A stretch of DNA of 64,000 bases from NCBI RefSeq assembly GCF_000733775.1, contig NZ_JPOE01000002.1, forward strand, positions 1,798,001 to 1,862,000, given 5' to 3'. Each line of letters starts with the position of its first letter. Positions within the stretch are counted from its first letter, which is position 1. Below are positions 11,078 through 24,179 of this stretch, in pieces. Made by a program: the position numbers and the translations under genes. Source of the DNA: Thiomonas sp. FB-Cd. GTDB lineage: Bacteria > Pseudomonadota > Gammaproteobacteria > Burkholderiales > Burkholderiaceae_C. The notes under the pieces are model-generated. The model was given only the letters and a program-made list of their open reading frames with translations. It made no database searches and had not been told where the DNA came from.

Positions 11078-13723
11078 ATGGCCGGCATTTCCAGCACCGG
11101 GCCTAGGTCCGCGGTGGCCGCCGAGACGAACGCGCTCGCCTTGGGTGGCCACACACCGATGATGGCCCAGTACCTGCGCATCAAGGCCGAACATCCAGAC
11201 GTTCTGGTGCTGTACCGCATGGGCGACTTTTACGAGCTCTTCTACGCGGACGCCGAGAAGGCCGCGCGACTGCTTGATCTGACCCTCACGCGCCGCGGGC
11301 AATCCGCGGGACAACCCATCGTCATGGCGGGGGTCCCGGCGCAGGCGTTGGATCAGTATCTGGCACGGTTGGTGCGCCTGGGTGAGTCGGTCGCCATCTG
11401 CGAGCAAGTCGGCGACCCCACCAGCAAAGGGCCGATGGAGCGGCGCGTGGAGCGCATCGTCACACCAGGGACGCGACTGGACGATGGATTGCTCGACGAT
11501 CGCGCCGACTGCGCCCTCCTCGCCATTGCGGCGGACAAGTCCCGGCGCAATGCAACGCTCGGGCTGGCGTGGCTGGTGCTGTCAAGCGGCGCCTTGCGGT
11601 TGGCAGAGTGCGCGCCCTCGGAGCTTGAAACGTGGCTGGCGCGCATTCAGCCGGCTGAAGTGCTATGGCCGCAGGACGTGCCGCAGCCGCCCGAACTCTC
11701 AGGCTGCACCATCAACGTGCGTGCGCCTTGGCAGTTCGACTCTTCGGTGGGCGTTGAGAAGCTCTGCCGCCAGCTTGGCGTAGCCGCGCTTGACGCCTTC
11801 GGCGCCCACGATTTGCCCCGAGCCCAGGCCGCCGCCGCCGCACTCATGGGCTATGCCGAGCAAACACAGGGGCGGGGGTTGGCCCACGTCACGGACCTGC
11901 AGATTGAACGCAGCGACGATACATTGCTCCTCGATGCCAATGCGCGGCGCAACCTGGAGCTGTTCGTCACGCTGCGTGGCGAGACTTCCCCGACCCTGCT
12001 ATCGCTTCTCGACCAATGCCAAACGGCGGCTGGGAGCCGCTTGATTCGCCAGTGGCTGGCTGCGCCTCCGCGCGCTCAAGAGCTGGCACGGCAGCGCCAC
12101 GCCGCAATCGCCGCACTCCTGGCCGGTCCCTGGGGCGAACTGCGCAATGCCCTCAAGGGACTGGCTGATCTGGAACGCATTGCCGCGCGCCTCGCCCTGC
12201 AGCAGGTGCGCCCGCGGGAACTGGCCGGCGCGCGCGAGACCTTGGCCAAGCTACCGGAGATCTGCGCAGTGCTGGAGCACTTCGAGGATCCGCTGCTGAG
12301 CGTGCAGTGCAGTGCACTCCTGCTGGACGCGGCGCCTTTGGCGCTCCTGCAACGCGCTTTGGCCGATCCGCCTGCGCTCAATTTGCGTGACGGCGGCGTG
12401 ATCGCCGCCGGGTTTGATGCCGAACTCGACGAGCTGCGAGCCATCGGTCAGGACTGCAGCGCCTTTTTGCTGGATATGGAGGCGCGCGAGCGGGCGCGCA
12501 CCGGCATTGGCAATTTGCGGGTGCTGTACAACAAGGTCCACGGCTTCGCCATTGAGGTCACCCACGGCCAAGCTGACAAGGTGCCACCCGACTACCAGCG
12601 CCGCCAGACCCTCAAGGGCGCCGAGCGCTACGTCACTGCGGAGCTCAAGATCTTCGAAGACAAGGCTCTTTCGGCGCAGGATCGAGCGCTGGCACGCGAA
12701 AAGTTGCTTTTCGCGAAACTGGTGGACGACTTGCAGCCGGCTGTGCCTGCATGGCAGCGTGCGGCGCGCGCCTTGGCCCAGGTCGACGTGCTGGGTACGC
12801 TTGCCGAGCGGGCGCGCACCTGGAATTGGGTGTGCCCGGAACTCTCCCCGTTGCCGGGGATCGAGATTCGCGCCGGGCGCCATCCGGTGGTCCAGGCGCA
12901 GGTCGATCGCTTTGTCCCCAACGATTCCTTGCTGCTGCAGCAAAGCCGAACGCACGTCATCACGGGGCCGAACATGGGCGGGAAGTCGACCTATATGCGC
13001 CAAGTGGCGCTGATTGCGTTGCTTGCCTGCATGGGCAGCTTCGTCCCGGCGGCAAGCGCGCGCATTGGCCCGCTGGACGCCATCCATACGCGCATCGGTG
13101 CTGGTGATGACCTGGCCGGGGGACGTTCCACATTCATGGTGGAGATGACCGAAGCGGCAGCAATTTTGCGCACGGCCTCCCCGCAAAGCCTCGTCCTGAT
13201 GGACGAGGTCGGTCGCGGAACCTCGACATTTGACGGCTTGGCGCTCGCGCTGGCCATTGCGACCCATCTTCATGAAAAAAACCGCGCCTTCACCCTTTTT
13301 GCGACCCATTATTTCGAACTCACCGACTTTCCCGCGCACCACCCCGAAAGCATCAATCTGCACGTGAGCGCGGCCGAGCATGGCGACACGATCGTGTTCC
13401 TGCACGAGGTCAAGCCGGGCCCGGCCAGCCGAAGCTACGGCGTGCACGTCGCGCAGTTGGCAGGCATGCCGACAGCGGTGATCCGCGATGCGCGTCGCCG
13501 CCTGGAAACCCTTGAACAGGCCCAAAGCGCGCAACTCGCGCAGCTTGACCTTTTTGCGCAAACGGGGAACCTGCATGAAGACGAGTCGGCCGTGCCGCAC
13601 ACCGCTCCTGATCCGCTGCGGGCGCAGCTCGCAGCGATTGACCCGGATGCCTTGAGCCCGCGCGACGCGCTCGATCTGCTCTATACCCTGCACGTCGCTG
13701 CGCGTGAGGACGTGCCCCTGTGA
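11078..13723 (+). CDS. mutS: DNA mismatch repair protein MutS
   Basis: Recognises mismatches and starts repair with MutL. At 881 aa it has every domain: the mismatch-binding N-terminus with RMGDFYELF (the Phe-x-Glu wedge), connector and lever/clamp, then the ABC ATPase with Walker [10 protein letters not shown] (about residue 630), Walker [17 protein letters not shown] and FATHYFEL. A short C-terminal region for oligomerisation follows. It has the typical E. coli-like length. It ends in a GTGA overlap with the downstream hydrolase gene, so the two are probably cotranslated. Confidence 0.97.
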   Translation: MAGISSTGPRSAVAAETNALALGGHTPMMAQYLRIKAEHPDVLVLYRMGDFYELFYADAEKAARLLDLTLTRRGQSAGQPIVMAGVPAQALDQYLARLVRLGESVAICEQVGDPTSKGPMERRVERIVTPGTRLDDGLLDDRADCALLAIAADKSRRNATLGLAWLVLSSGALRLAECAPSELETWLARIQPAEVLWPQDVPQPPELSGCTINVRAPWQFDSSVGVEKLCRQLGVAALDAFGAHDLPRAQAAAAALMGYAEQTQGRGLAHVTDLQIERSDDTLLLDANARRNLELFVTLRGETSPTLLSLLDQCQTAAGSRLIRQWLAAPPRAQELARQRHAAIAALLAGPWGELRNALKGLADLERIAARLALQQVRPRELAGARETLAKLPEICAVLEHFEDPLLSVQCSALLLDAAPLALLQRALADPPALNLRDGGVIAAGFDAELDELRAIGQDCSAFLLDMEARERARTGIGNLRVLYNKVHGFAIEVTHGQADKVPPDYQRRQTLKGAERYVTAELKIFEDKALSAQDRALAREKLLFAKLVDDLQPAVPAWQRAARALAQVDVLGTLAERARTWNWVCPELSPLPGIEIRAGRHPVVQAQVDRFVPNDSLLLQQSRTHVITGPNMGGKSTYMRQVALIALLACMGSFVPAASARIGPLDAIHTRIGAGDDLAGGRSTFMVEMTEAAAILRTASPQSLVLMDEVGRGTSTFDGLALALAIATHLHEKNRAFTLFATHYFELTDFPAHHPESINLHVSAAEHGDTIVFLHEVKPGPASRSYGVHVAQLAGMPTAVIRDARRRLETLEQAQSAQLAQLDLFAQTGNLHEDESAVPHTAPDPLRAQLAAIDPDALSPRDALDLLYTLHVAAREDVPL

Positions 13724-14607
13724 GCGAGCGGATCCGGTCTGCCTTGAACTCCCTGCGTCCAATGTCTCCCACTTCCGCGCCCCAACCCCTGATGTCCGGC
13801 GCCGATGCGCGCCCGTTGCTGATTTTCGCCCACGCCAATGGCTTTCCCGCGGGCAGCTACCACAAGCTCTTCGTCATGCTGGACCCGCATTTCCAGGTGC
13901 TGGCTCCGCCCCAGTTCGGACATGACCCCGCACACCCTGTGAGCGACGGATGGCCGCAATTGCAACGCGAGTTGCTGGGTTTTGTGCTGCATCACGCCCA
14001 CGGCCGCAAGGTCGTGCTGGTTGGGCATTCGCTTGGCGGCTTTCTGAGTCTGATGTTGGCTCGCGCGCACCCGGAGCTCGCGCGCTGCGTGGTCTTGCTT
14101 GACTCTCCGGTGATCGCCGGCTGGCGCGCCGGGGCCCTGTGGTGGGCGAAGCGCACCGGGGTGATTCGACGACTCGATCCGGTCGCCCCTGCACTGCGGC
14201 GCAAGCAAGAATGGCCAGATGTGCAGGCGGTGATCGCGCACTTTGCCAGGAAAGCCGCCTTCGCCCGTTGGGACCCTGAGATGCTTGCTGACTATGCCGA
14301 GGCCGGCACCGTTCAACGCGGGAACAAACGTGTTCTTGCCTTCGACCGCGACGTTGAAGCCCGCATTTACGCCACACTTCCCCATCGCTTGGGCCGCTTG
14401 ACTCGCCCGCCCGGCGACGTGCCCGTGGGCTTCATTGGCGGCACGGCGTCGCGTGAGCTGCGCATGGCGGGCATGGCGGCCACCCGTCGCCTCGTCGGTG
14501 CGCATTTGCGCTGGATCGCTGGAGGTAGCCATCTCTTTCCTTTCGAGCAGCCCCAACTCACTGCCGAGGCCATCATGGCCATGGTCCACGAACTTGTGCG
14601 CGATTGA
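13720..14607 (+). CDS. Alpha/beta hydrolase
   Basis: 295 aa alpha/beta-hydrolase. The oxyanion-hole segment [12 protein letters not shown] is followed by the nucleophile elbow GHSLGG and a C-terminal histidine in GGSHLFPFE. The start is a GTG that overlaps the mutS stop (GTGA); an internal ATG 15 codons in is a possible alternative. The substrate is unknown; the HANG-type N-terminal motif is shared with many uncharacterised proteobacterial hydrolases. Cotranscription with mutS is suggested by the overlap but says little about function. Confidence 0.83.
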   Translation: MSERIRSALNSLRPMSPTSAPQPLMSGADARPLLIFAHANGFPAGSYHKLFVMLDPHFQVLAPPQFGHDPAHPVSDGWPQLQRELLGFVLHHAHGRKVVLVGHSLGGFLSLMLARAHPELARCVVLLDSPVIAGWRAGALWWAKRTGVIRRLDPVAPALRRKQEWPDVQAVIAHFARKAAFARWDPEMLADYAEAGTVQRGNKRVLAFDRDVEARIYATLPHRLGRLTRPPGDVPVGFIGGTASRELRMAGMAATRRLVGAHLRWIAGGSHLFPFEQPQLTAEAIMAMVHELVRD

Positions 14608-14661
14608 GCGCTGCGCCAGCAACATTGGCCACGCGTCCGCAAATTGTCGGATGCCAGTTTC

Positions 14662-14667
14662 TATAAT
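14662..14667 (+). promoter_or_regulatory. Putative -10 box of pyrG
   Basis: A perfect TATAAT lies 28 bp before the pyrG ATG, in the gap after the hydrolase gene. No convincing -35 box is at the right distance (TTGTCG is only 12 bp away), so this is a suggestion based on one hexamer. Confidence 0.4.
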
Positions 14668-14685
14668 GCACGTTTACCGGCCTGA

Positions 14686-16374
<1,689 letters not shown>

Positions 16375-16388
16375 GGGCGCGCCGAACC

Positions 16389-17225
16389 ATGCATCTCTGC
16401 GGATTCGAAGTCGGCCCCGATCAGCCGCTTTTCCTCATCGCCGGGCCCTGCGTGATCGAGAGCGAGCAGCTTGCCCTCGACACCGCCGGCGCATTGAAAG
16501 CCATCTGCGCCGAGCTCGGCATTCCCTTTATTTTCAAGTCTTCATTCGACAAGGCCAACCGGTCGTCCGCAAAGTCATTCCGCGGCCTGGGACTTGAAGA
16601 GGGTCTGCGCATCCTGTCCGAGGTCAAGCGCCAGATCGGCGTTCCGGTGCTTACGGATGTGCACGAGGACACGCCGCTAGTCGAGGTCGCCGACGTTGTC
16701 GATGTGCTGCAGACTCCAGCTTTTTTGTGCAGGCAGACCAACTTCATCCAGAGTGTCGCCCGCTTGGGCAAGCCGGTGAATATCAAGAAGGGCCAATTTC
16801 TCGCGCCCTGGGATATGCAAAACGTGGTCGACAAAGCGCGCGCCGTGGGGAACTCCCAAATCATGGCGTGTGAGCGCGGCGTCAGTTTCGGCTACAACAC
16901 GCTGGTGTCGGATATGCGCGCATTGGCGATCATGCGCGACACGGGTTGCCCCGTGGTCTTCGACGCCACGCATTCGGTGCAGCAGCCTGGTGGTTTGGGC
17001 GAAAAGTCCGGCGGACAGCGCGAGTTTGTGCCCGTGTTGGCGCGCGCGGCCGTGGCTGCAGGCATTTCGGGGCTGTTTGCCGAGACGCATCCGGACCCCG
17101 AGCATGCGCTGTCCGATGGCCCCAATGCGGTACCGCTTCACCACATGCGAACCCTGCTCGAAAGCCTTAAGGATCTCGATGCTGTCGTCAAGCGTCAAGG
17201 CTATCTGGAAGACAAGTTGCGGTGA
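16389..17225 (+). CDS. kdsA: 3-deoxy-8-phosphooctulonate synthase
   Basis: Condenses phosphoenolpyruvate with arabinose-5-phosphate to KDO-8-phosphate for the LPS inner core. The 278 aa carry [18 protein letters not shown] and [12 protein letters not shown], the last two binding PEP and A5P. It is 14 bp after pyrG. Presence of KdsA together with LpxH and PagP in the window confirms an LPS-bearing Gram-negative. Confidence 0.96.
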   Translation: MHLCGFEVGPDQPLFLIAGPCVIESEQLALDTAGALKAICAELGIPFIFKSSFDKANRSSAKSFRGLGLEEGLRILSEVKRQIGVPVLTDVHEDTPLVEVADVVDVLQTPAFLCRQTNFIQSVARLGKPVNIKKGQFLAPWDMQNVVDKARAVGNSQIMACERGVSFGYNTLVSDMRALAIMRDTGCPVVFDATHSVQQPGGLGEKSGGQREFVPVLARAAVAAGISGLFAETHPDPEHALSDGPNAVPLHHMRTLLESLKDLDAVVKRQGYLEDKLR

Positions 17226-18838
<1,613 letters not shown>

Positions 18839-18881
18839 ACCGCGAGGCGGCAAGCACCTGCGGATCCATGACGTGAGGGCC

Positions 18882-19238
18882 ATGCGCTGGGTCACCCTTG
18901 TGTTGCTTGCCGTGCTGTTGCTTCTGCAATGGCCGCTGTGGTTTGGCGAACGCAGCTGGCCACGCGTGCGCCAGTTGCGCGCCAATCTCGCGGCCCAGTA
19001 TCAGGCCAACGAGCAGGCACGTTTACAAAACCAGCGCCTGGAAGATGAAGCACACGACCTTCGGCACGGCAAACAGGCTGTACAGGACCGCGCACGGCGC
19101 GAGATGGGCATGGTCAAACCCGATGAAATCTTTGTGCAGATCCTGCCTGCCTCCAGCCCCCTTCCGCCCGCTGCCGTGACAAGCGCACCGGCCGCCCCAA
19201 CCCGCAAAAGCACACCCCACCCCCGCGCACAGCGCTGA
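18882..19238 (+). CDS. ftsB: Cell division protein FtsB (septum formation initiator family)
   Basis: Bitopic division protein that joins FtsL and FtsQ at the septum. The 118 aa consist of an N-terminal transmembrane helix (VTLVLLAVLLLLQWPLWFG, about residues 4-22), a coiled coil (about 30-70) and the short conserved ARREMGMVKPDEIFVQIL. The Pro/Ala tail is not conserved. An in-frame GTG 9 bp upstream is an alternative start. It follows eno by 43 bp, the standard position of ftsB in proteobacteria. Confidence 0.88.
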   Translation: MRWVTLVLLAVLLLLQWPLWFGERSWPRVRQLRANLAAQYQANEQARLQNQRLEDEAHDLRHGKQAVQDRARREMGMVKPDEIFVQILPASSPLPPAAVTSAPAAPTRKSTPHPRAQR

Positions 19239-19256
19239 TCGCGCACACGCGCGATC
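19237..19256 (+). terminator. Hairpin at the ftsB stop codon
   Basis: Perfect 8-bp inverted repeat GATCGCGC / GCGCGATC with an ACAC loop, overlapping the ftsB stop. There is no T-run after it, so it would be an imperfect or Rho-assisted terminator at most. Confidence 0.35.
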
Positions 19257-19533
19257 GGGACTGGACGCGACAGGGCTTAAACGGGAGCGAGCAATGCGCC
19301 CGCTCAGCGCCGTGGCCACCGCACGCCCCGGTCAAGGACCAGGTGGCATATGTTCAGGTGTGGGTTGAGTAACCGTGATTCGCGCGATGGACCGTTCCGG
19401 CTCGGGCTGTCTCCCACGCCATCAGCGGAGCGCCTGGCTCTGGCTCGACTGCGTGCCCGCAACGGGCGCAGTCCACCGGCTTTGCCCACAACATGGTGAT
19501 GCGCTGCCGGGAACCAGCCGACGGGAGCGCGAA
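19257..19533. other. Convergent spacer between ftsB and hslO
   Basis: About 280 bp between two genes that end towards each other. I see no gene, repeat or terminator with a T-tract here beyond the hairpin at the ftsB stop; small open frames are antisense shadows or lack any recognisable feature. Confidence 0.5.
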
Positions 19534-20466
19534 TTATTGGGGATGGGGCGGGGCGGGGGGTTGGTTGACGTCCGGGCGGAACAGCCGTGCAGCGTCCACA
19601 AGGTCGAATGCGTAGCGCGCGCCACAAAACTCGCAAGTCACGTCCACCTCACCCTGCTCCTTGAGCACCGACTCCACCTCGTCCTGGCCCAGCATTCGCA
19701 GCATATCGGCCACGCGCTTCTTGCCGCACGTGCAGTGGAAATGCGGGGACTGGGGGCTGAACACCCGGGGCTCCTCCTGCCAGAACAACTTACGCAGCAG
19801 ATCCTCCGGCTGACTCTGCAACAATTCGTCGCGACCCAGCGTAGATGCAAGATGTACGGCGCGGGAAAAGTCCTCGTCGGCCTCCGCGTCGCGCCCGGCC
19901 GCTCCTGCCGTCCCACCGGAATCAGGCATGCGCTGCAACAACAGGCCGCAGGCGGCTTGCTCGCCCGCCGCGAGCATGAGCCACGACGGAATCTGCTCCG
20001 ACTGGGCGAGGTACTGCTGCAACACCGCGCCCAAGTCGCTCAGTGACTGCCCACTGGCGTCGGCCAGCGACACGATACCCTGATACGGTTGCTGGCCCTG
20101 GTCCTTGGTCCGTGGATCAAGCGTAATGACGCAACGCCCCATGCCATGCGCATTGGCCAGCTCGGACAAGCTGCCCACCGCATGCACATCGGCCTTGGCG
20201 GTTGCCCGAAGCCCAAAATCAGGCTGACACTCCGCGACGGCCAGGCGTAAAGGCCCATCGCCCTGGATCTGCAGGACAAGCGAACCGTCGAACTTCAGAC
20301 TACCGGCAAGCAAGGCCGCAGCCGCGGTCATTTCGCCCAGAAGATTCTGCACCAGCGCATCGTGCTGACGGCGTTTGCGCATTTCCCGCCAAACGGATTC
20401 CAGCCGCACCACCACGCCACGCACGTGGCCGGCGCCAAGCATGAACTTGAGCAAGGTGTCCGTCAT
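19534..20466 (-). CDS. hslO: Redox-regulated chaperone Hsp33
   Basis: Holdase chaperone switched on by oxidation: four cysteines near the C-terminus hold Zn when reduced and form disulfides under oxidative stress plus heat. The Cys motif is visible as HCTCGKKRV followed about 30 residues later by VTCEFCG, i.e. the C-x-C and C-x-x-C pairs of the family. The 310 aa length is typical. Its start overlaps the stop of the upstream gamma-carbonic-anhydrase-like gene by a few bases (20463-20466), so the two are probably one operon. Confidence 0.94.
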   Translation of the reverse strand: MTDTLLKFMLGAGHVRGVVVRLESVWREMRKRRQHDALVQNLLGEMTAAAALLAGSLKFDGSLVLQIQGDGPLRLAVAECQPDFGLRATAKADVHAVGSLSELANAHGMGRCVITLDPRTKDQGQQPYQGIVSLADASGQSLSDLGAVLQQYLAQSEQIPSWLMLAAGEQAACGLLLQRMPDSGGTAGAAGRDAEADEDFSRAVHLASTLGRDELLQSQPEDLLRKLFWQEEPRVFSPQSPHFHCTCGKKRVADMLRMLGQDEVESVLKEQGEVDVTCEFCGARYAFDLVDAARLFRPDVNQPPAPPHPQ

Positions 20467-21002
20467 GGCGTGGTGCCGACGCCTTGCAGCGACGTGCGGT
20501 AAAGCCGTGCCTTTTCCACGTAGATTTGCGCGTTAGCCCTTAAGCGAGCAATCTGCTCGGGCGTGAGTTCGCGCACCGCGCGCGCCGGCGAACCGATGAT
20601 CAGCGAGCCATCCGGGAATTCCTTGCCCTCCGTCACCAAGGCGCCGGCGCCCACCAGGCAATTGCGCCCGATGCGTGCTCCGTTGAGCACCACGGCCTGG
20701 ATGCCGATCAGGCTGCCATCACCCACCGTGCAGCCATGCAACATGGCCTGATGACCGATTGTCACGCCCGATCCGACGCGCAGCGGAAAGCCAGGGTCGG
20801 TGTGTAGCACCGCGCCTTCTTGAACGTTACTGTCCTCGCCCACGACAATGGGCTCATTATCCCCGCGCAAGACCGCTCCGAACCAGACGCTCGCACGGGC
20901 GCCCAAGCTCACACGTCCGATCACGCGCGCCGTATCGGCAATAAAGACTTCTGCAGAGACTTCCGGTGTGACACCGTCCAGACGATAAATCAGCATGGGC
21001 AT
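20463..21002 (-). CDS. Gamma-carbonic anhydrase-like hexapeptide protein
   Basis: 179 aa left-handed beta-helix protein of the YrdA/PaaY/CaiE group. Hexapeptide repeats run from about residue 15 to 130 ([22 protein letters not shown], then VQEGAVLH), with HTDPG and [15 protein letters not shown] supplying Zn-ligand histidines of the gamma-CA family. The open frame is longer, but the ATG at 21002 ([10 protein letters not shown]) fits relatives. Enzymatic activity is not certain, since many members have no proven reaction. It lies just upstream of hslO and is divergent from aat. Confidence 0.87.
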   Translation of the reverse strand: MPMLIYRLDGVTPEVSAEVFIADTARVIGRVSLGARASVWFGAVLRGDNEPIVVGEDSNVQEGAVLHTDPGFPLRVGSGVTIGHQAMLHGCTVGDGSLIGIQAVVLNGARIGRNCLVGAGALVTEGKEFPDGSLIIGSPARAVRELTPEQIARLRANAQIYVEKARLYRTSLQGVGTTP

Positions 21003-21110
21003 TGAGCGTAGTGCGCGGGATGGAACCCCGATGAAGGGAGAATACCGCATGAGCAGCTCCGACATGAGCATCCGTCGCATCCGACCACACCGTGGTCGTT
21101 GGCCTCCCTC

Positions 21111-21857
21111 ATGAGCTGGACACTCACGCGCCTGCTCCCGGGTGCGCCATTTCCTGATCCTGAATGGGCCCTGCCTGCACACGCGCCCTATCCCGGCCTG
21201 TTGGCAGTAGGCGGGCGTCTCGACGCGGCCACCCTAAAGGCAGCCTACACGCGTGGAATTTTCCCCTGGTTCGGCCCGGGCGAGCCGCCGCTGTGGTGGA
21301 GCCCCGATCCGCGCATGGTGCTTGAGCCGGGTGCGCTTGCCGTGCGGCGTTCGCTGCGGCAATCGGCCCGGCGCTTTCTCGTGCATGCCGATTTTGAACT
21401 GCATGTGGACCGCGAGTTCCGGGGCGTCATGCAGGAGTGCGCGGCGCCGAGGCGAGATACCGCTGAAACATGGATCGTCCCGGCCGTCATCGATGCCTAC
21501 TGCGGCTTGCATGCCGAAGGGCTGGCGCATAGTTTCGAGCTTTGGCACGGCGGCGAGCTTGCAGCGGGGCTGTACTGCGTGGCGCTGGGCGGCATGGTGT
21601 TTGGCGAGTCCATGTTCACCCGCGTGGCGGACGGCTCCAAGGTATTGCTGATGGCGCTGTGCGGGTTTTGCCTGCGGCACGGGCTTGGCCCGATCGACTG
21701 TCAGCAGCAAACCGCGCACCTTGCCCGCATGGGCGCGCAACCGCGCCCCAGATCCGAATTCCTGCAGACGCTGCGGCAACGACTGACGATCGCAGGACCT
21801 GAACGCTGGCAGTATGATTGGTCGCAATTTCAACACGATTGCGCGCCCTGGCTGTGA
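21111..21857 (+). CDS. aat: Leucyl/phenylalanyl-tRNA-protein transferase
   Basis: Adds Leu or Phe from aminoacyl-tRNA to proteins with N-terminal Arg or Lys, marking them for ClpS/ClpAP (N-end rule). The 248 aa have [34 protein letters not shown] and [10 protein letters not shown], the usual Aat blocks. A TTG start 12 bp upstream is possible; the ATG at 21111 ([11 protein letters not shown]) is preferred. It is directly followed by the second transferase gene with a GTGA overlap. Confidence 0.94.
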   Translation: MSWTLTRLLPGAPFPDPEWALPAHAPYPGLLAVGGRLDAATLKAAYTRGIFPWFGPGEPPLWWSPDPRMVLEPGALAVRRSLRQSARRFLVHADFELHVDREFRGVMQECAAPRRDTAETWIVPAVIDAYCGLHAEGLAHSFELWHGGELAAGLYCVALGGMVFGESMFTRVADGSKVLLMALCGFCLRHGLGPIDCQQQTAHLARMGAQPRPRSEFLQTLRQRLTIAGPERWQYDWSQFQHDCAPWL

Positions 21858-22600
21858 CCCATCCCAAGGAACTTCCGTTCACCGAGCTGCAGTTCTACTC
21901 GACTGCGGCCTACCCCTGCAGTTACCTGCACGGCTGGCAAGCGCGCTCCCAGGTGGCCACGCCCAATCACCTGATCAACGCCGATGTCTATACGACTTTG
22001 GTGCAGGCCGGCTTTCGCCGCAGCGGCCTATTCACCTACCGACCCCAATGCGACAGCTGCCGCGCCTGCATTCCGCTGCGCGTGATGGCGCAGCGCTTCA
22101 CGCCCAGCCGCACCCAACGCCGGGTGTGGGCGCGGCATGGCATGCTGGAGGCCACCGTGCTGAAATTGGGATTCGTGCCTGAGCACTATCAACTCTACCT
22201 GCGTTACCAGGCACGCCGGCATGCTGGCGGCGGCATGGATCAGGACAGCATTGACCAGTACACACAGTTTCTCCTGCAAAGTCGGGTCAACACACGGCTC
22301 GTGGAGTTTCGAGAGCCGGCGCAAACGCATGGTGAACCTGGCGCACTGAAGATGGTTTCCATCATCGATCTGCTTTCGGATGGTCTTTCTGCGGTCTACA
22401 CGTTCTACGAGCCCGGCGATCCGGGAGCCAGCTATGGCACTTACAACGTGATGTGGCAGATCATGCAGGCACGCGCGATGCAACTGCCCCATGCCTATCT
22501 CGGGTATTGGATCGCCGCCAGCGAGAAGATGGCCTACAAATCCCGCTTTCGACCCCATGAAATCTTCAAGGATGGCCACTGGATAGAATCCCTCGGCTGA
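21854..22600 (+). CDS. bpt: Aspartate/glutamate leucyltransferase (arginyltransferase-type)
   Basis: Transfers Leu to proteins beginning with Asp or Glu, the bacterial counterpart of eukaryotic ATE1. The 248 aa show the N-terminal Cys cluster PCSYL and [12 protein letters not shown], and the acyltransferase part with [41 protein letters not shown]. The GTG at 21854 overlaps the aat stop; an extended frame from 21818 would lie inside aat. The pair suggests one operon covering both secondary and tertiary N-end-rule residues. Confidence 0.94.
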   Translation: MTHPKELPFTELQFYSTAAYPCSYLHGWQARSQVATPNHLINADVYTTLVQAGFRRSGLFTYRPQCDSCRACIPLRVMAQRFTPSRTQRRVWARHGMLEATVLKLGFVPEHYQLYLRYQARRHAGGGMDQDSIDQYTQFLLQSRVNTRLVEFREPAQTHGEPGALKMVSIIDLLSDGLSAVYTFYEPGDPGASYGTYNVMWQIMQARAMQLPHAYLGYWIAASEKMAYKSRFRPHEIFKDGHWIESLG

Positions 22601-22622
22601 CGTTGCACTGATCCCCCATCCC

Positions 22623-23192
22623 ATGCGCCATGCCTTTCTCGCCGCGCTGCTCGGCACCGGACTCGTTATGCCACTTTCCTGCCAGGCATTCGGCCTCTCC
22701 GGTGTGCAGAGTTGGGCTCACAGCGCCTCGCAAAACCTCCTGAACATCTACAACAATGGGTCGCCGGACCTCTACGTGACCGGCTACACATGGCACGATC
22801 CAAGCACCTACACGGAAGCCAAGCGCTCGGTGCTCAACGCACGCGCCTGGGGCTTGGGTTGGGGCAAGCACCTCGTGGACGCCAATGGCAACGACGAGCT
22901 CGTGTATGCACTGATCTTCTCCGACTCGCACTGGAATGCCGAACCCGTCGTTGGCTATGCCAAGCAATGGCTCTGGCGGCCTTTCGACGGGCGTTTCAAG
23001 CTCGGTGCAGGCTACACGGCCGGCATCACCTCACGCGCCGATATCGCGAAGAATTTCCCGATTCCCATCGTCTTGCCGATGGCCTCGGTGGGTTATGGCA
23101 ATCTCACGATGTATGGCGCATTCCTGCCGCGCTTCAACGGGTCGCCGAATAACGGCAACGTTGGCTTCCTATTCTTTCGCTACGCATATTGA
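22623..23192 (+). CDS. pagP: Lipid A palmitoyltransferase PagP
   Basis: Outer-membrane beta-barrel enzyme that moves palmitate from phospholipids to lipid A, raising resistance to cationic peptides. The 189 aa begin with a signal peptide (cleavage near CQA, about residue 22). Blocks matching E. coli PagP are YVTGYTWHD (catalytic His), NARAWGLGWGKH, FSDSHWNAEPVVGY (catalytic Asp-Ser pair), AGYTAGITSR and LPMASVGYGNLTM, and it ends in aromatic FFRYAY, as barrel proteins do. It starts 22 bp after bpt. Confidence 0.9.
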   Translation: MRHAFLAALLGTGLVMPLSCQAFGLSGVQSWAHSASQNLLNIYNNGSPDLYVTGYTWHDPSTYTEAKRSVLNARAWGLGWGKHLVDANGNDELVYALIFSDSHWNAEPVVGYAKQWLWRPFDGRFKLGAGYTAGITSRADIAKNFPIPIVLPMASVGYGNLTMYGAFLPRFNGSPNNGNVGFLFFRYAY

Positions 23193-23318
23193 GCTTTTGC
23201 CGGAGACCCCTGGCACGCGGGAGCTTTAGCGCCGCTCGTTGCGCGCATCACGAGGGAGCCAAATTCCAAGCGCCCGCGGCCCACTTGCTGCGCAATGCGC
23301 ACGGCGGCGCCATTCCGG

Positions 23319-23346
23319 ATGACAGCGGTTGATTTCACGATATAAA
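23319..23346 (+). promoter_or_regulatory. Sigma-70-like promoter of the IclR gene
   Basis: ATGACA (-35) and TATAAA (-10) with a 16-bp spacer, 10 bp before the start codon. Each box differs from consensus at one position. The region is the most AT-rich part of the pagP-iclR gap. With the usual 6-7 bp to the start point the leader would be very short. Confidence 0.55.
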
Positions 23347-23356
23347 ATAGAACATC

Positions 23357-24160
23357 ATGAAATCGTCCGACCACAATCCACGCGAACAACCCGCCATTCA
23401 GGTTGTTGAGCGCATGTTCGCGATTCTGGATGTGCTGGCTGCCAACTCGGAGCCCATGGCGCTGAAGACCATCGCTGAGCGCACCGGCTTGCATACGTCC
23501 ACCGCACACCGCATCCTTAACGACTTGGCGACTGGCCGTGTCATCGATCGCTGCGAGCCGGGCGTCTACCAGCTTGGCATGCGCTTGCTTGAGCTGGGCA
23601 ACTTGGTGAAGGCTCGGTTGAATGTGCGCGACGTGGCGCTGGGTCCCATGCGCGAACTGCACCGGCTGACCCATCAACCCGTGAACCTGAGCATGCGCCA
23701 GGGCGATGAAATTGTCTACATCGAGCGAACCTACAGTGAGCGCTCGGGCATGCAGGTCGTGCGCACGGTCGGTGGCCATGCGCCCTTGCATCTCACCTCG
23801 GTGGGCAAACTGTTCCTCGCTGGCGAGGATCCGCAACGGGTGAGGGCCTACGCGATGCGCACAGGGTTAGTCGGGCACACGCGCAACAGCATCACGAATG
23901 CCGCCCAGCTTGAGGGGGAGTTGGTGCGCGTGCGCCAACTCGGCTATGCGCGCGACAACGAGGAACTGGAACTGGGGGTGCGCTGCATGGCTGCCGGCAT
24001 CTACGACGATTCCGGCCAGCTGATCGCAGGCCTTTCGCTATCGGCACCAGCAGACCGCCTGCAGGAAGATTGGCTCAGCAAGGTGATTGACACGGCAGCG
24101 GCAATTTCGGCGGCGCTTGGCTATCGCGCGGACAAGCCAGCGACGCGATCGATGCGCTGA
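23357..24160 (+). CDS. IclR-family transcriptional regulator
   Basis: 267 aa. The N-terminal winged helix-turn-helix (about residues 14-75) has the pattern MALKTIAERTGLHTSTAHRIL; the C-terminal IclR effector domain (about 90-255) has the conserved HLTSVGKLFLA and RQLGYARDNEELELGVRCMA. Members sense small organic acids or aromatics, but the ligand and targets cannot be deduced. No catabolic genes adjoin it, so regulation in trans or of itself is likely. It is convergent with the peptidase gene at 24180. Confidence 0.9.
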   Translation: MKSSDHNPREQPAIQVVERMFAILDVLAANSEPMALKTIAERTGLHTSTAHRILNDLATGRVIDRCEPGVYQLGMRLLELGNLVKARLNVRDVALGPMRELHRLTHQPVNLSMRQGDEIVYIERTYSERSGMQVVRTVGGHAPLHLTSVGKLFLAGEDPQRVRAYAMRTGLVGHTRNSITNAAQLEGELVRVRQLGYARDNEELELGVRCMAAGIYDDSGQLIAGLSLSAPADRLQEDWLSKVIDTAAAISAALGYRADKPATRSMR

Positions 24161-24179
24161 GACGCGAGCGAACGCGACG

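Noticed and set aside
12251..13762. 503-codon open frame on the minus strand across mutS
   Set aside because: It is fully antisense to the conserved ATPase part of mutS; high GC keeps the opposite frame free of stops. No motif is visible in it.
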